A DNA stretch of 64,000 nucleotides from Akkermansia sp. N21116. Its GTDB lineage: Bacteria > Verrucomicrobiota > Verrucomicrobiia > Verrucomicrobiales > Akkermansiaceae. Shown here piece after piece: positions 1 to 9,791 of this stretch. Position 1 is the first letter of the stretch, and every line of letters begins with the position of its first letter. The stretch is from contig NZ_CP139035.1 in NCBI RefSeq assembly GCF_029854705.2, positions 2,914,001-2,978,000 on the forward strand, written 5' to 3'. The translations under genes were made by a program, and so were the position numbers. Below the pieces are notes generated by a model, which saw only the letters and a list, made by a program, of their open reading frames with translations, searched no databases and had not been told where the DNA came from.

Positions 1-33
1 AAAAAGGGGATGCAGCCAAAACCGCATCCCCTC
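1..33 (-). terminator. Rho-independent terminator of the fumarase gene
   Basis: Positions 5-13 and 24-32 form a perfect 9-bp inverted repeat with a 10-base loop. Read on the minus strand the hairpin is followed by five T residues running to the window edge. It lies about 33 bases past the fumarase stop codon, as expected for an intrinsic terminator of that gene. Confidence 0.85.
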
Positions 34-65
34 TGGAGAATCAATTATGCCTGAGAAAGCAAGGA

Positions 66-1718
66 TCAATGGCCGCAACCACCGCAGGCCCAAGGCCAGT
101 TGGCGCGGATCTGGTCAAAGAAATCATTGCCCTTGTCATCCACAAGAATAAAGGCGGGGAAGTCTTCCACTTCAATCTTCCAAATGGCTTCCATGCCCAA
201 TTCAGGGTACTCAAGAAGTTCTACCTTCTTGATACTATCCTTGGCAAGGATGGCAGCAGGACCGCCGATGGAGCCGAGATAGAAACCGCCATGCTTCTTA
301 CATGCATCCGTCACTGCCTGGGAACGGTTACCCTTGGCAATCATGATCAAGGAGCCGCCGTTTTCCTGAAAAAGATCCACGTAGGAATCCATGCGCCCGG
401 CCGTCGTCGGGCCGAAGGAACCGGAAGCGTAGTTTTCGGGAGTCTTGGCAGGACCGGCGTAATATACGGGATGATCCTTGATGTAATCCGGCAAGCCTTC
501 TCCAGCATCAATGCGTTCCTTGAGCTTGGCATGGGCAATGTCACGAGCTACTACGATCGTACCGTTGAGGCTGAGGCGGGTCGTTACGGGGTACTGGGAA
601 AGTTCCGCAAGGACATCCTTCATCGGACGATTGAGGTCGATCTTGACGGCATCGGCAGAAACCGTACGGAGTCTCTCTGGAATAAAACGGCCGGGGTTGC
701 GTTCCAGTTCTTCCAGGAAAATGCCTTCAGGAGTAATCTTCGCTTTGGCATTGCGGTCGGCGGAGCAGGAGACGGCCAGCCCAACCGGACAGGAAGCGCC
801 GTGGCGGGGCAGACGGATAACGCGCACGTCCAAGGCGTACCACTTGCCTCCGAACTGGGCTCCGAGACCGAGTTTCTTGGCTTCTTCATGCAGTTCGGTT
901 TCCAGTTCCACATCGCGGAAGGCACGGCCGAATTCGTTGCCGGAAGTCGGCAATTCATCGTAATAGCGGGTAGAGGCCAGTTTGGCGGTCTTGAGACAAA
1001 GCTCGGCAGATGTTCCGCCGACGACGAAAGCCACGTGGTAGGGAGGACAAGCGGCAGTACCAAGCGTACTCATTTTTTCCACGAGGAATTTCTTGAGGGT
1101 AGCAGGATTGAGCAGAGCCTTCGTTTCCTGATAAAGATAGGTCTTGTTGGCAGAGCCGCCTCCTTTGGCAACGAAGAGGAAACTGTACTTCATGCCTTCC
1201 GTGGCAAACACGTCGATCTGAGCAGGAAGATTGGTCCCGGTATTCTTCTCCTTATACATGTCCAAAGCAACCGTCTGGGAATAGCGGAGATTGTTCTGGG
1301 TATACGCATCGTACACGCCATGGGAAAGATATTCCGTATCGTCACACCCCGTCCAGACCTGCTGGCCCTTCTTGCCGACGATATTGGCCGTGCCCGTATC
1401 CTGGCAGAACGGCAGAACGCCCGCACTGGATACTTCCGCATTGCGAAGCAGAGTAAGAGCAACACTTTTGTCATTGGCGCTCGCTTCCGGGTCGTCAAGG
1501 ATCGCCGCCACTTTTTCCAAATGGGAGGCGCGCAGGAAAAAAGCAATATCGTGAAAAGCCTCAGCCGCCAACAGGCGCAGCCCTTCGGGCTCTACCTTCA
1601 GGATAGGTTTTCCTTCAAATTCGCTCACGCTGACATAGTCGCTGGTAACAAGACGGTATTTCGCTTCGTCCTTCGCCAGCGGGAACATTTCCTGGTAATG
1701 AAATTCGGGGGTTGCCAT
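66..1718 (-). CDS. fumA: Fumarate hydratase class I (iron-sulfur)
   Basis: Iron-sulfur fumarase interconverting fumarate and malate in the cytoplasm. The 550-residue product lines up end to end with the FumA/FumB type of enterobacteria, including the N-terminal FHYQ and [12 protein letters not shown] stretches. The three expected cluster-ligand cysteine contexts are present: [13 protein letters not shown] and SCPVGL. I chose the ATG at 1718 because MATPEFHYQ matches the family start; an in-frame ATG five codons upstream (1733) is possible. The C-terminus ends in CGGCGH, an extra Cys pair in a place where enterobacterial enzymes also carry a loose Cys pair. It is a single gene with its own terminator (1-33). 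It is unusually close to the enterobacterial enzyme for this phylum, which may reflect transfer (inference). Confidence 0.95.
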   Translation of the reverse strand: MATPEFHYQEMFPLAKDEAKYRLVTSDYVSVSEFEGKPILKVEPEGLRLLAAEAFHDIAFFLRASHLEKVAAILDDPEASANDKSVALTLLRNAEVSSAGVLPFCQDTGTANIVGKKGQQVWTGCDDTEYLSHGVYDAYTQNNLRYSQTVALDMYKEKNTGTNLPAQIDVFATEGMKYSFLFVAKGGGSANKTYLYQETKALLNPATLKKFLVEKMSTLGTAACPPYHVAFVVGGTSAELCLKTAKLASTRYYDELPTSGNEFGRAFRDVELETELHEEAKKLGLGAQFGGKWYALDVRVIRLPRHGASCPVGLAVSCSADRNAKAKITPEGIFLEELERNPGRFIPERLRTVSADAVKIDLNRPMKDVLAELSQYPVTTRLSLNGTIVVARDIAHAKLKERIDAGEGLPDYIKDHPVYYAGPAKTPENYASGSFGPTTAGRMDSYVDLFQENGGSLIMIAKGNRSQAVTDACKKHGGFYLGSIGGPAAILAKDSIKKVELLEYPELGMEAIWKIEVEDFPAFILVDDKGNDFFDQIRANWPWACGGCGH

Positions 1719-1873
1719 AACTGAGGTCAACATACGCCTGAACTTCTTCCGTTTCGAGGAAAAAAACGAAGATATGATTCCCTGCCATTCATAGGGTCAA
1801 TCTGCCGGAAAACCTCGTTCGTCTACAGATTATTCTTGCCGATGAACAGAAAGTCGCCCTAATAGGAGAAACG

Positions 1874-2488
1874 ATGCTTAACCTCCCCAATTCCATCACT
1901 CTGACACGCATCGCACTCGTTGTCGTTTTTACTATTGCCATCTCCGTGACTCCCGATTACAGAGTTGGTTATCCTGTCGCCCTGCTCGCGTTTCTCCTTG
2001 CCGCTTTCAGCGACTGGCTGGACGGCTACCTGGCACGTAAATTGCAGGAGGTAACCACATTCGGTAAATTGATCGATCCACTGGCGGACAAAATCGCCGT
2101 ATCCGCCGCGTTCATCTACTTGACATCAGTCGATGCCTGCCCTGCCTGGGCCACCATTCTAATAATTACGAGAGAATTCCTGGTCACCGGTATCCGGCAA
2201 ATTGCCCAGGAACATGGTATCATTATTGCAGCCGACCGAACGGGCAAATGGAAAACAGCTTTTCAGCTCGCCTTTTGTACCGGAACCCTGCTCTATCTAA
2301 CGGTAAAATCCTATCCCAATGTCGCGGCTCCGCTTGTCTGGCTGGCCGGACTCTGTGCCCCGTCCGGTTCTCATGCCTGGCTCTACCCGCTCCTGCTCTG
2401 GGGGGCAATCATCCTGACGGCCTGGTCCGGCATCGCCTACTGCATCGGTGCCAGGAAATTCCTTTTCCGAGAACGCCAGCAACCATGA
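1874..2488 (+). CDS. pgsA: CDP-diacylglycerol--glycerol-3-phosphate 3-phosphatidyltransferase
   Basis: Makes phosphatidylglycerophosphate from CDP-diacylglycerol and glycerol-3-phosphate at the inner membrane, the committed step to phosphatidylglycerol. The 204-residue protein starts with the typical NLPNSITLTRI. It carries the full CDP-alcohol phosphatidyltransferase signature DG(x2)AR(x8)G(x3)D(x3)D at about residues 51-73, read as DGYLAR followed by GKLIDPLADK. Four to five hydrophobic segments are visible. The start has a good ribosome binding site (AGGAG, 1864-1868). The stop codon overlaps the ATG of the next gene (ATGA at 2485-2488), so translation is probably coupled. Confidence 0.93.
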   Translation: MLNLPNSITLTRIALVVVFTIAISVTPDYRVGYPVALLAFLLAAFSDWLDGYLARKLQEVTTFGKLIDPLADKIAVSAAFIYLTSVDACPAWATILIITREFLVTGIRQIAQEHGIIIAADRTGKWKTAFQLAFCTGTLLYLTVKSYPNVAAPLVWLAGLCAPSGSHAWLYPLLLWGAIILTAWSGIAYCIGARKFLFRERQQP

Positions 2489-4203
2489 ACCTATCCACTC
2501 TGGCAGCCGGCTTCGGCTGGTGCGCTCCGGTTGCCGTCACAGCACTAGGCCTCCTGGCGGCACTTCCCGGAAGTGCCGACGAGCAAAAAATAGTCCCTCC
2601 GCCCGTCATCAATGCTCCGGAGCAACTTCCCTCCCGGAAGCAGCCGCCCCTCGGCAGCGATGCCAAGGAACAGGATGACATTCCGATTGATGAAAAAAGC
2701 GTACCTTCCGATGCATCGGATGCTCCGGCGGACAGACCGGCAAGAGTCACGAAAGAAGGTAAAATCATTGAACCCGCCCGCCCTGCAGTAACCGATACCG
2801 ACGGAAAAGAAGCCCCGGAAAAAGACATGTCTGCCATCCCGACGGCCCAGCCCATCTCCCCCGCCGCTTTGGATAACTCCCAGCCAGTTCATCAACCCAA
2901 CCAGACATTCACCAGTTTATCCGCATCCAAACAGTTCATCGTGCGCGGTAAGGACGTCAATCTGACATCGGCTATCAGCACCAGGGCAGATGAAATACGC
3001 TCCGGCCTCCTCTCTCTGATGAAACTTCCCAATACATGGAAAGACAACATCTTTATCAACCTCCACGGAAATCCCGGAACCCCTCCCCCGGCCAACCCGA
3101 TCCGCATGGGAATCGACCTCATCGAAACCAAGCCCAATTACTACATCAACCTGCATGTGGGACGCGGCATTGATCTGGATGCCCTCTACAACGCCGTCAC
3201 CACCATGTTGCTCTATGAAATCATGCTCCGCGACATCAACCCGGACGGGCTCCCGGAACGCATCTCCCTTCCCCAGTGGCTCCTGACCGGCATTGAGCAA
3301 GCCGTTCAATGGAAGAACGACCAAGCAGACCGCAACCTCTACGCCACTTTGTTTGAACGGGGGGAAATCCTCTCTCCCAAAGCCATCCTCTCCATCAAGG
3401 ACCCCTGGAAGGAATTGGACGCTACCAGCCTGCTCGCCTACAAGGCTTCCTGCGGTTCCATCGTTCTTTGTCTGCTCAATCAGAAAGCCGGCGAAGAAGC
3501 CATGTTCAGACTTCTCAACGAAGCCATCCTTGGATCAGACGATCCGGAAAACCTCATCAAGCGCAACTTCCCCAGGCTCAACCTCACACCTACTTCGTTG
3601 CATAAATGGTGGAGCCTCCAACTCTCCACCATGGCTACTCCGGCCGTTACGGAAGCTCTCTCCCTGCAGAATACGGAGAAGAAACTGGACGAATTGCTCG
3701 TCCTACTGAAATACGATCCGGAAACACGCATCTCCACCCGCATCTCCCTTTCCAATCTGGAGGAAGCCCTCAAAATACCGAATGTTTACGAACAATTGTC
3801 CGCCACCCTCAACAATCTCAGTTACCTGCACATCCGCAGCTTTCCTACGTACAAGCCTCTGATCACCGACTACATCAAAATTATTGTCCTGCTGAAAAAC
3901 AGCCGGGTTACCAAGGAACCTTTAGATAAAAAATCCCTCCAGGAGAGACTGGACAAACTGGCTAAATTCCGGGCTCTTTCCATGCAGGCGGCCATACGGG
4001 CCCGCGACTACATGGACTGGTACGAAATCAACTCCCGGCACACACTTTCCAACACATTTTCCTCCTACATATCTGCCATCAACATGCTGAGAAATCCAGC
4101 CAAGTCATCACCTACCCCCCTCAGCCGGTATCTGGACGATATAGAAGCTCTGTACCTCCTTCCGGCCCAGGCACCCACCCCCGACCTTTCCGCAGACAAA
4201 TAG
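2485..4203 (+). CDS. Exported protein of unknown function, proline-rich N-terminal part
   Basis: I do not recognise a family for this 572-residue product. The ATG at 2485 overlaps the pgsA stop and begins a plausible signal peptide (ATALGLLAALPGSA region, cleavage near residue 32), so the long in-frame extension back to 2248 inside pgsA is rejected. Residues 33 to about 150 are rich in Pro, Asp, Glu and Lys, which looks like a disordered linker. The rest is a folded, mostly helical domain with no Cys-rich or catalytic motif that I can name. It contains QWLLTGIEQAVQW and similar helices, reminiscent of a metalloprotease-like scaffold without HExxH. Its place just before the sigma factor suggests an envelope role (inference). 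Confidence 0.8.
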   Translation: MNLSTLAAGFGWCAPVAVTALGLLAALPGSADEQKIVPPPVINAPEQLPSRKQPPLGSDAKEQDDIPIDEKSVPSDASDAPADRPARVTKEGKIIEPARPAVTDTDGKEAPEKDMSAIPTAQPISPAALDNSQPVHQPNQTFTSLSASKQFIVRGKDVNLTSAISTRADEIRSGLLSLMKLPNTWKDNIFINLHGNPGTPPPANPIRMGIDLIETKPNYYINLHVGRGIDLDALYNAVTTMLLYEIMLRDINPDGLPERISLPQWLLTGIEQAVQWKNDQADRNLYATLFERGEILSPKAILSIKDPWKELDATSLLAYKASCGSIVLCLLNQKAGEEAMFRLLNEAILGSDDPENLIKRNFPRLNLTPTSLHKWWSLQLSTMATPAVTEALSLQNTEKKLDELLVLLKYDPETRISTRISLSNLEEALKIPNVYEQLSATLNNLSYLHIRSFPTYKPLITDYIKIIVLLKNSRVTKEPLDKKSLQERLDKLAKFRALSMQAAIRARDYMDWYEINSRHTLSNTFSSYISAINMLRNPAKSSPTPLSRYLDDIEALYLLPAQAPTPDLSADK

Positions 4204-4240
4204 GAAAGTCTGACGCGAAAAAAGAAGACAAATAACGGCA

Positions 4241-4259
4241 ACCGGAGCGCTTCTCCGGT
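4241..4259 (+). terminator. Hairpin between the exported protein and the sigma factor
   Basis: ACCGGAG and CTCCGGT form a 7-bp perfect stem with a 5-base loop. The 3' side is GTTAATTGT, only moderately T-rich. It lies 37 bases past the preceding stop and 17 bases before the sigma factor ATG (4277). It could be a weak terminator or attenuator, or a leader structure affecting sigma factor translation. Confidence 0.5.
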
Positions 4260-4276
4260 GTTAATTGTACGAACGG

Positions 4277-4870
4277 ATGAGTGACGAACAGGAAAGCCTT
4301 ACTGAAGACAACCTCGACGCACATCTCATGTTGCGGATTCGGGGAGGGGATTCACAGGCCATGGAAGAATTGATCCGCCGTCACCAAAACTCCGTCTACG
4401 CCACCGTAGCCAGCATGCTGCGCCATGGAGGAGACGTGGAAGACATCGCCCAGCAGGTTTTCATCCGCATTTGGAAGGGAGCCGCCACATACGAGCCCTC
4501 TTCCAAATTCACGACTTGGATGTACACGATCGTCCGCAATCTCGTTTTTAATGAACTGCGTCGCCAAAAGCGAAAACCCGTCCTTTCCGCCGATGCTATT
4601 GAGGAAGAACACGGCCAAATTCTCTCAATCGACACCGCTCCGTCTCCGGATTCCTCCCTGGAACACAAAGAGCTCACGCAAGCTGTGGAAGATGCCATCG
4701 CCAGCCTCCCGGAACAAGCCTCCCTCGCCATCCAGCTGCGCCGCTATGAAAATCTTTCTTATGAGGAAATCTCCCAGGTTCTCGGCATCAGCGTCTCCGC
4801 TACTAAAAGCCTTCTTTTCCGGGCACGCAACACGTTAAAGGAACAACTGTCCGGATTTCTCGGACAATAA
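4277..4870 (+). CDS. ECF-type RNA polymerase sigma factor
   Basis: Extracytoplasmic-function sigma-70 family factor of 197 residues. Region 2 is visible at about residues 20-95: RRHQNSVYATVASML, then the DVEDIAQQVFIRIW core-binding helix and the TWMYTIVRNLVFNELRR DNA-melting part. Region 4 lies near the C-terminus (SLPEQASLAIQLRRYENLSY, then EEISQVLGISVSATKSLLFR, a helix-turn-helix). There is no region 1.1 or 3. I chose ATG 4277; a TTG four codons upstream is the other option. No classical anti-sigma gene follows. Instead the next gene is a membrane Ser/Thr kinase, so regulation by phosphorylation rather than by a ZAS-type anti-sigma is plausible (inference). Confidence 0.92.
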   Translation: MSDEQESLTEDNLDAHLMLRIRGGDSQAMEELIRRHQNSVYATVASMLRHGGDVEDIAQQVFIRIWKGAATYEPSSKFTTWMYTIVRNLVFNELRRQKRKPVLSADAIEEEHGQILSIDTAPSPDSSLEHKELTQAVEDAIASLPEQASLAIQLRRYENLSYEEISQVLGISVSATKSLLFRARNTLKEQLSGFLGQ

Positions 4871-4959
4871 ATATTTTCTCTTCCGCCATTCGAAACAGGA
4901 GCATCCGGTTGCCCATCCCCTCCTGTTCTCAAGTTTATGCTTGCGGACAAGAAGGATTC

Positions 4960-7900
4960 ATGAATGATACTGGGCACGTCTCATTCCAAGCAGGTAAAAC
5001 CATGACCAACGATACTTCCTCCACAAGCATCCATCTAAACCCCGGAGCCATGTTGCTTTCCTACAGGATCGAAAGGATCCTTGGAGCAGGAGGGTTCGGA
5101 GTTACCTACCTGGCAACAGACACGTCAACGGAACGCCAAGTCGTTATCAAAGAAAATTTTCCCCGCGCATTCGCTGTCCGCGATACCGTCAGCGGTACCA
5201 TTCATCCCCTGTCCGACAATACGAAAGACAACTTCCTCAAAACGCAAAAAAACTTTCTGGAAGAAGCCCGCAAGCTCGCCTCCATCCATCATCCGAATAT
5301 TGTCGAAATACTCAATGTCTTCGAAGCTAACGGCACAGCATACTTCACCATGCCCTACCTCGGTGCCAATAATCTGCAGAGATACGGCTTCAAGGAACAC
5401 GGCAAAAGGATTCCGGAAAAACAATGCCGGATCCTCCTCAAGGGCATCCTGGATGCTCTGACCTGCCTTCATTCCCAAAACATACTCCACCGTGACATCA
5501 AGCCGGTCAATATCCTGATCACCGACAGCGGTGTCCCTGTCCTGATCGACTTCGGTTGCATGCGGAGCATGGACATGCCGCAAACGACCGCAGCCCAGGC
5601 TACTGAAGACTTCGTCGCACCAGAACTCATGCTGGGACTTACTAACAAACTCGGTCCCTGGACGGATTTGTACAGCCTTGGTGCTTCTATTTACTATCTG
5701 CTCACCGGTACCATGCCGCAGAGAGGAGATACCCGCCTGTTCAACGACACACTCGTTCCTCTGGCTTCCATGGAAGACCTCACACGGGAATACTCCCGCG
5801 CATTCCTGGCAACAATCGACAAGGCCATGGCTCCGGACTTATCCACAAGGTACCAGTCCGCCGAAGCATGGGGGATGGACATAGAGCACCCTGAACACGC
5901 TCAGCGGGTTTCTGCCGCTCCTAAAAAACCAGCCTCCTCCGCAACGAAATCTCCCAGACCCGCGCATCCATCCTCCCGACAGAAGAGCAAGAAAAAAGGT
6001 TCCGGTGCCCGAGCCCTCGCCGGACTCATCCTTCTGGCCGCCCTGATCGGCGGCGGTTGGTATGCCTACGACAATGGCATGATTCCCCTTCTTGACCGCA
6101 TGCTGCAGAGCAAAGAAGTAGCGGGCAAAACATCCGGAACATCCACGGCTCCACCCACCGGCGAGATCGTCAAGGCCACACCTCGACCGGCAGATACCGT
6201 CAGCAAGGTTCCTTCGGGCCCCTCCGTTGCCAAAAATACACAAGCTGTCTCCCCTGCTCCGTCTCAAGACAATGCCACGGAACAACAAGAGATCAAGGCT
6301 GCCTCCGTCCCCCAGATAGAACATGTTAAAAAGCCGATTCCTCCCGTTCCGGCTCTCGACATCCGCAAATCGCGCCTTCCTTCTGCATTTCTTTCCAAAA
6401 TCGCGTCAGGCGACTATGCCGGCCTTCAAAAAGCGGTTCTGGACGGCATCAAAGCCATGAGCGACAAAAGCGACGATCCCATGGCCGATCCCCGGTACAG
6501 CCATCTCCTGTCCGTTGCTGAACTGATCAATGCCACCACACCTTCGGAACTGATCAAATACCATCGTTCTTCCCCTCAAGCCCAGGCATTCATGAAAGAA
6601 TTCCTCAATGATCCGGAATGGCTGGAACTCTACCTCGGCGCCGGATTAATCCCTGAAAAAACGACCAAAGGACTTGAGGTTCTGGAAGAAATCTGGAAGT
6701 TTGACGGCAAATCCCCCGACTTCCGTACATATCTTCCTCTGGCTACCGGCATTGCCAACATCTGGAGCGCCGGTCCTACAGCTGAGAACATGGAACGGAA
6801 TGATGACGTCTGCAACCCGCTTAACCGCTACAAATTCTTTAAGACTTATCACAAGCAGGGACGTCTCCACCCCGACTTTCTGAAGCTCCGCCCGTGGGAA
6901 ATTCGCTTCGTCGCCGGACATCCTTGGGACGACGAATCGTACGAATGGGCCATGCAAAACGTCAATATCCCCTGGAGACGTTATACAGACGCCTGCTGGT
7001 TTGCCGACTACACGGGAACCAATACCTTCGGCGACACGATTCAAGGCCCCCTCTTCTACGCTCCATGGCGCGACATGTACGGTCAGGCGGAAAATACCAA
7101 ACTTCACGGAGGTGTCTGCGGAGGTCTTTCCACTTTCGGCAGTCTCTGTGCCGCCGCACACGGCATGCCAACCTACACGGTCGGACAGCCCGGCCACTGC
7201 GCCTACGCCGTGCGGGCCAAACGCAACGACTGGCAAGGCGGTTTCGGCGGTCCGGACGGAGGGATGCACAACCACATTTTCGGTTCCCAGGCTCCTACTT
7301 CGTATATGCTGATGGAAACGGTATTCGGCGACGACAAAACAATCGACCACGCCTACCGGTATGCCCGCCAGGCCTCCGCCCTGCAGCAAGCCGGAGACAA
7401 GGACAAAGCCTTGGAAGCCATTGACAAAGCCATTTCCTACTCTCCCGTTCAGCCGGTCTTCCGCCAACTCCAGCAGAAACAGCTCATCGAAAAAGGAGGA
7501 ATGACACCCCAGGACTGGCTTGAATACGCAGAAGAGGCCTTGCCCTACTACGAAGGCAACGGCTATGCTGCTCTGGAAGCTCTGCGGCCCGCCGAAGAGC
7601 AATTCATCGCTGCCATCCCGGAACAAGACCGCTTGAAATGGTACCGGGGAGTCCACGACATCCTGGCCGGAACCCGTACCTCGTGGGCGGTCAAAATCGA
7701 CTCCATCCTCGATTCCCAGCTCGCCAACATCGACTCAGACCAAGGGAGGGAACAATTCCTGGAAGCAGTCTTCTCACGCCACCTCAATGCCAAGGACACC
7801 ACCAACTTCGGACAGGTTCTGGAATGGGCGGTCAAAACATTTGTCAACGGTCAGCAGGATGTCCTTTTCAACAAGGCGTTCACGGTTGCTGCGGCTTCTG

Positions 7901-8490
7901 CCGCCCAATCCAAGTCCGCTCAGGACGAAAAGAGTACCAAATCTCTCAAGGAAGCCTACGGTAAAGCGATTTTTGCGGCTGAACAGGCTCATTCCATTCC
8001 CGCTTTCCAAGCCTTGACCAAGGCAGCTCTCATGCTTACTCCACCCAAGGCTGAAGAGAGGACATACAAATCCGAGCCGCTGCCAGGCAAACTCGTACCG
8101 CCGTCCGGCATGATTCGCGTGTCATCCACCAGCGGCTGGGACAGACCTTGGGAGCACATGGACATGTTGAAACCATGCGGCGGCTTCAATCATACCGACA
8201 AGGAAAGCCAGCCTTACGTCATCGCCGAACTTCCGAACACAGTTAATCTCTCAGGCGTCATTGTCAGCAAGGCGGATGGTTCGCAGGACCGCATCAAGAA
8301 GGCAAAAGTATCAACATCCGTGGACGGAGCCACATGGTTCCCAATGGGAGAAACGGACAACATGCAGTCCGAATGGCGGCTCGAAGCTCCAGCAGAAGGT
8401 CGCAAGGCCAAATGGATACGGTTTGAGGCCATCAACGACACTGAACCCAACTTCCTGCATCTGAAGCACTTCCTCATCTTCGCCAAATAG
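4960..8490 (+). CDS. Membrane Ser/Thr protein kinase with transglutaminase-like and discoidin-like extracytoplasmic regions
   Basis: Product of 1176 residues. Residues about 34-310 are an intact Hanks-type kinase: glycine loop GAGGFG, catalytic Lys64 (VVIK), HRDIKPVN with Asp179, DFG with Asp197, then APEL. A Pro/Lys-rich juxtamembrane stretch leads to one membrane span at about 350-372, followed by a Ser/Thr/Pro linker. The outer part holds a region like the transglutaminase/papain fold (GVCGGLS with Cys720, GQPGHCAY with His746, Asp757 or Asp766 as third residue). A TPR-like stretch follows (DKALEAIDKAISYSPVQP). The C-terminal 120 residues resemble an F5/8 type C carbohydrate-binding sandwich. 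ATG 4960 has an AAGGA site seven bases upstream. The kinase is likely cytoplasmic, with the rest sensing or acting on the cell wall (inference). Confidence 0.88.
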   Translation: MNDTGHVSFQAGKTMTNDTSSTSIHLNPGAMLLSYRIERILGAGGFGVTYLATDTSTERQVVIKENFPRAFAVRDTVSGTIHPLSDNTKDNFLKTQKNFLEEARKLASIHHPNIVEILNVFEANGTAYFTMPYLGANNLQRYGFKEHGKRIPEKQCRILLKGILDALTCLHSQNILHRDIKPVNILITDSGVPVLIDFGCMRSMDMPQTTAAQATEDFVAPELMLGLTNKLGPWTDLYSLGASIYYLLTGTMPQRGDTRLFNDTLVPLASMEDLTREYSRAFLATIDKAMAPDLSTRYQSAEAWGMDIEHPEHAQRVSAAPKKPASSATKSPRPAHPSSRQKSKKKGSGARALAGLILLAALIGGGWYAYDNGMIPLLDRMLQSKEVAGKTSGTSTAPPTGEIVKATPRPADTVSKVPSGPSVAKNTQAVSPAPSQDNATEQQEIKAASVPQIEHVKKPIPPVPALDIRKSRLPSAFLSKIASGDYAGLQKAVLDGIKAMSDKSDDPMADPRYSHLLSVAELINATTPSELIKYHRSSPQAQAFMKEFLNDPEWLELYLGAGLIPEKTTKGLEVLEEIWKFDGKSPDFRTYLPLATGIANIWSAGPTAENMERNDDVCNPLNRYKFFKTYHKQGRLHPDFLKLRPWEIRFVAGHPWDDESYEWAMQNVNIPWRRYTDACWFADYTGTNTFGDTIQGPLFYAPWRDMYGQAENTKLHGGVCGGLSTFGSLCAAAHGMPTYTVGQPGHCAYAVRAKRNDWQGGFGGPDGGMHNHIFGSQAPTSYMLMETVFGDDKTIDHAYRYARQASALQQAGDKDKALEAIDKAISYSPVQPVFRQLQQKQLIEKGGMTPQDWLEYAEEALPYYEGNGYAALEALRPAEEQFIAAIPEQDRLKWYRGVHDILAGTRTSWAVKIDSILDSQLANIDSDQGREQFLEAVFSRHLNAKDTTNFGQVLEWAVKTFVNGQQDVLFNKAFTVAAASAAQSKSAQDEKSTKSLKEAYGKAIFAAEQAHSIPAFQALTKAALMLTPPKAEERTYKSEPLPGKLVPPSGMIRVSSTSGWDRPWEHMDMLKPCGGFNHTDKESQPYVIAELPNTVNLSGVIVSKADGSQDRIKKAKVSTSVDGATWFPMGETDNMQSEWRLEAPAEGRKAKWIRFEAINDTEPNFLHLKHFLIFAK

Positions 8491-8534
8491 CCGGGCGTTC
8501 CTTTTCATCATTTCACACAAACCACCTTCCGCAT

Positions 8535-9746
8535 ATGCACATCTTCCAAGGATTCCTGACCCTATTGGCAACTACAGCACTTCTCTGCCAGGCGGAACTT
8601 GCATCTTTCCCCGACGCACTCGAAACAGGCAAGAAGGAAAATAAAAACATCGTTGTCGTCTGGAACGGTTCCGATTGGTCCAAACTGGCTCCGAAAGTCG
8701 TCGAAGAAGTAGAAAAAAAGTCTAAAACCACAACGACCGATGCCGTTTGGGCCGTTTACGACGACAAAGGCACCATGACTCCGGAAGAACAGGAAGCCGA
8801 CAAAAAGAGCAGGCCTCCCGTCAATGTCTGGAACATTCCATCCATCCAGGTATACACACCGGATAAACAGCTTCTCTTCTCATCGGATGGAGTTAACCTG
8901 AAAAACCTGCAAAACGTTCTCTCCAATATTCCGAAAGCCATTAAAAATGGTAAGGAGGCAGAAGAATTGTTCAAGAAGGCGGAAGAAAGCAAATCTCCCG
9001 ATGAAGCCCTCGCTTTATACGACAAAGGATTGAGCCTTTTCCCGCGCTCCGTCGCCAAAACGCGCCGCGATATACTGGATAAAATCCGCAATCTGGACAA
9101 AGACGATACCAAGGGATTCCGCTTCAAGCATGAAAGCAGTTTCCTCGGTTTTATCGAAAAAGTCTGCCACCTCGTCTTTGATGAGAAAAAGCCGGAAGAA
9201 GCCAAAAAGCTCATCGAACAACGTTTATCCATTCCCGGACTTACCCCGGAAGAGCGCCAAAAAATCATGGCCGGCTACTTCGTCCTCGCCCGAGGAGACA
9301 ATAACAATAAACAAGCCATGCTCTCCTCCCTCCAGAATATCGTCAAGGTCGATCCCAAAACGGATATGGGACGCGGAGCCATGGCATACTACAACTATTT
9401 TGCCAAACCCGTCATCATGAAGAACAACCGACTAAATGGCAAATTGTTGCGACCGGAGTTCTCTCCTCTTGTACTCAATGTCCGCGACAAAGTCAAAGTC
9501 GCCGGAACATACCGCATCGAATGCAAAGTCAAGCGGGGAGGGGCTGATTTCCGTAACGCCCGGTTCATGTCCGGCAATCGCGTTCTGGCCGAAATCACCT
9601 CCGAACAAAAGGACAAGAACCGGAGAGACTTCATGTTGACGCTGGCAGATCATAACGTTCCCTCGAACATCACACTCGTCATCGACACGAAAGGTTCCGG
9701 CTGGTTTGACCTTGATGGGGAAATCATCATCACCCAGCTTTTCTGA
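8535..9746 (+). CDS. Exported protein with a thioredoxin-like N-terminal domain lacking CxxC
   Basis: Product of 403 residues with a signal peptide (cleavage after CQA, about residue 20). Residues 25-150 have the layout of a thioredoxin-fold domain, with FPDALETGKKENKNIVVVW followed by NGSDWSK where a redox protein would have WCxxC. The redox cysteines are therefore absent and a binding rather than disulfide role is likely. A helical TPR-like middle follows (ALALYDKGLSLFPRS). The C-terminal 110 residues look like a beta-sandwich (TYRIECKVKRG). It starts 44 bases after the kinase on the same strand and shares the kinase's exported context. No precise function can be assigned. Confidence 0.72.
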   Translation: MHIFQGFLTLLATTALLCQAELASFPDALETGKKENKNIVVVWNGSDWSKLAPKVVEEVEKKSKTTTTDAVWAVYDDKGTMTPEEQEADKKSRPPVNVWNIPSIQVYTPDKQLLFSSDGVNLKNLQNVLSNIPKAIKNGKEAEELFKKAEESKSPDEALALYDKGLSLFPRSVAKTRRDILDKIRNLDKDDTKGFRFKHESSFLGFIEKVCHLVFDEKKPEEAKKLIEQRLSIPGLTPEERQKIMAGYFVLARGDNNNKQAMLSSLQNIVKVDPKTDMGRGAMAYYNYFAKPVIMKNNRLNGKLLRPEFSPLVLNVRDKVKVAGTYRIECKVKRGGADFRNARFMSGNRVLAEITSEQKDKNRRDFMLTLADHNVPSNITLVIDTKGSGWFDLDGEIIITQLF

Positions 9747-9791
9747 GTTCTCCCTATCTTCCTGCGCCGTTTCCACTTCCGGCATCAATCC

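Noticed and set aside
69-1724. 551-codon open frame on the plus strand
   Set aside because: It is the antisense shadow of the fumarase gene and its translation has no recognisable motif.
2248-2484. In-frame extension of the exported protein into pgsA
   Set aside because: It lacks a signal peptide and runs inside pgsA; the ATG at 2485 overlaps the pgsA stop and starts a signal peptide.
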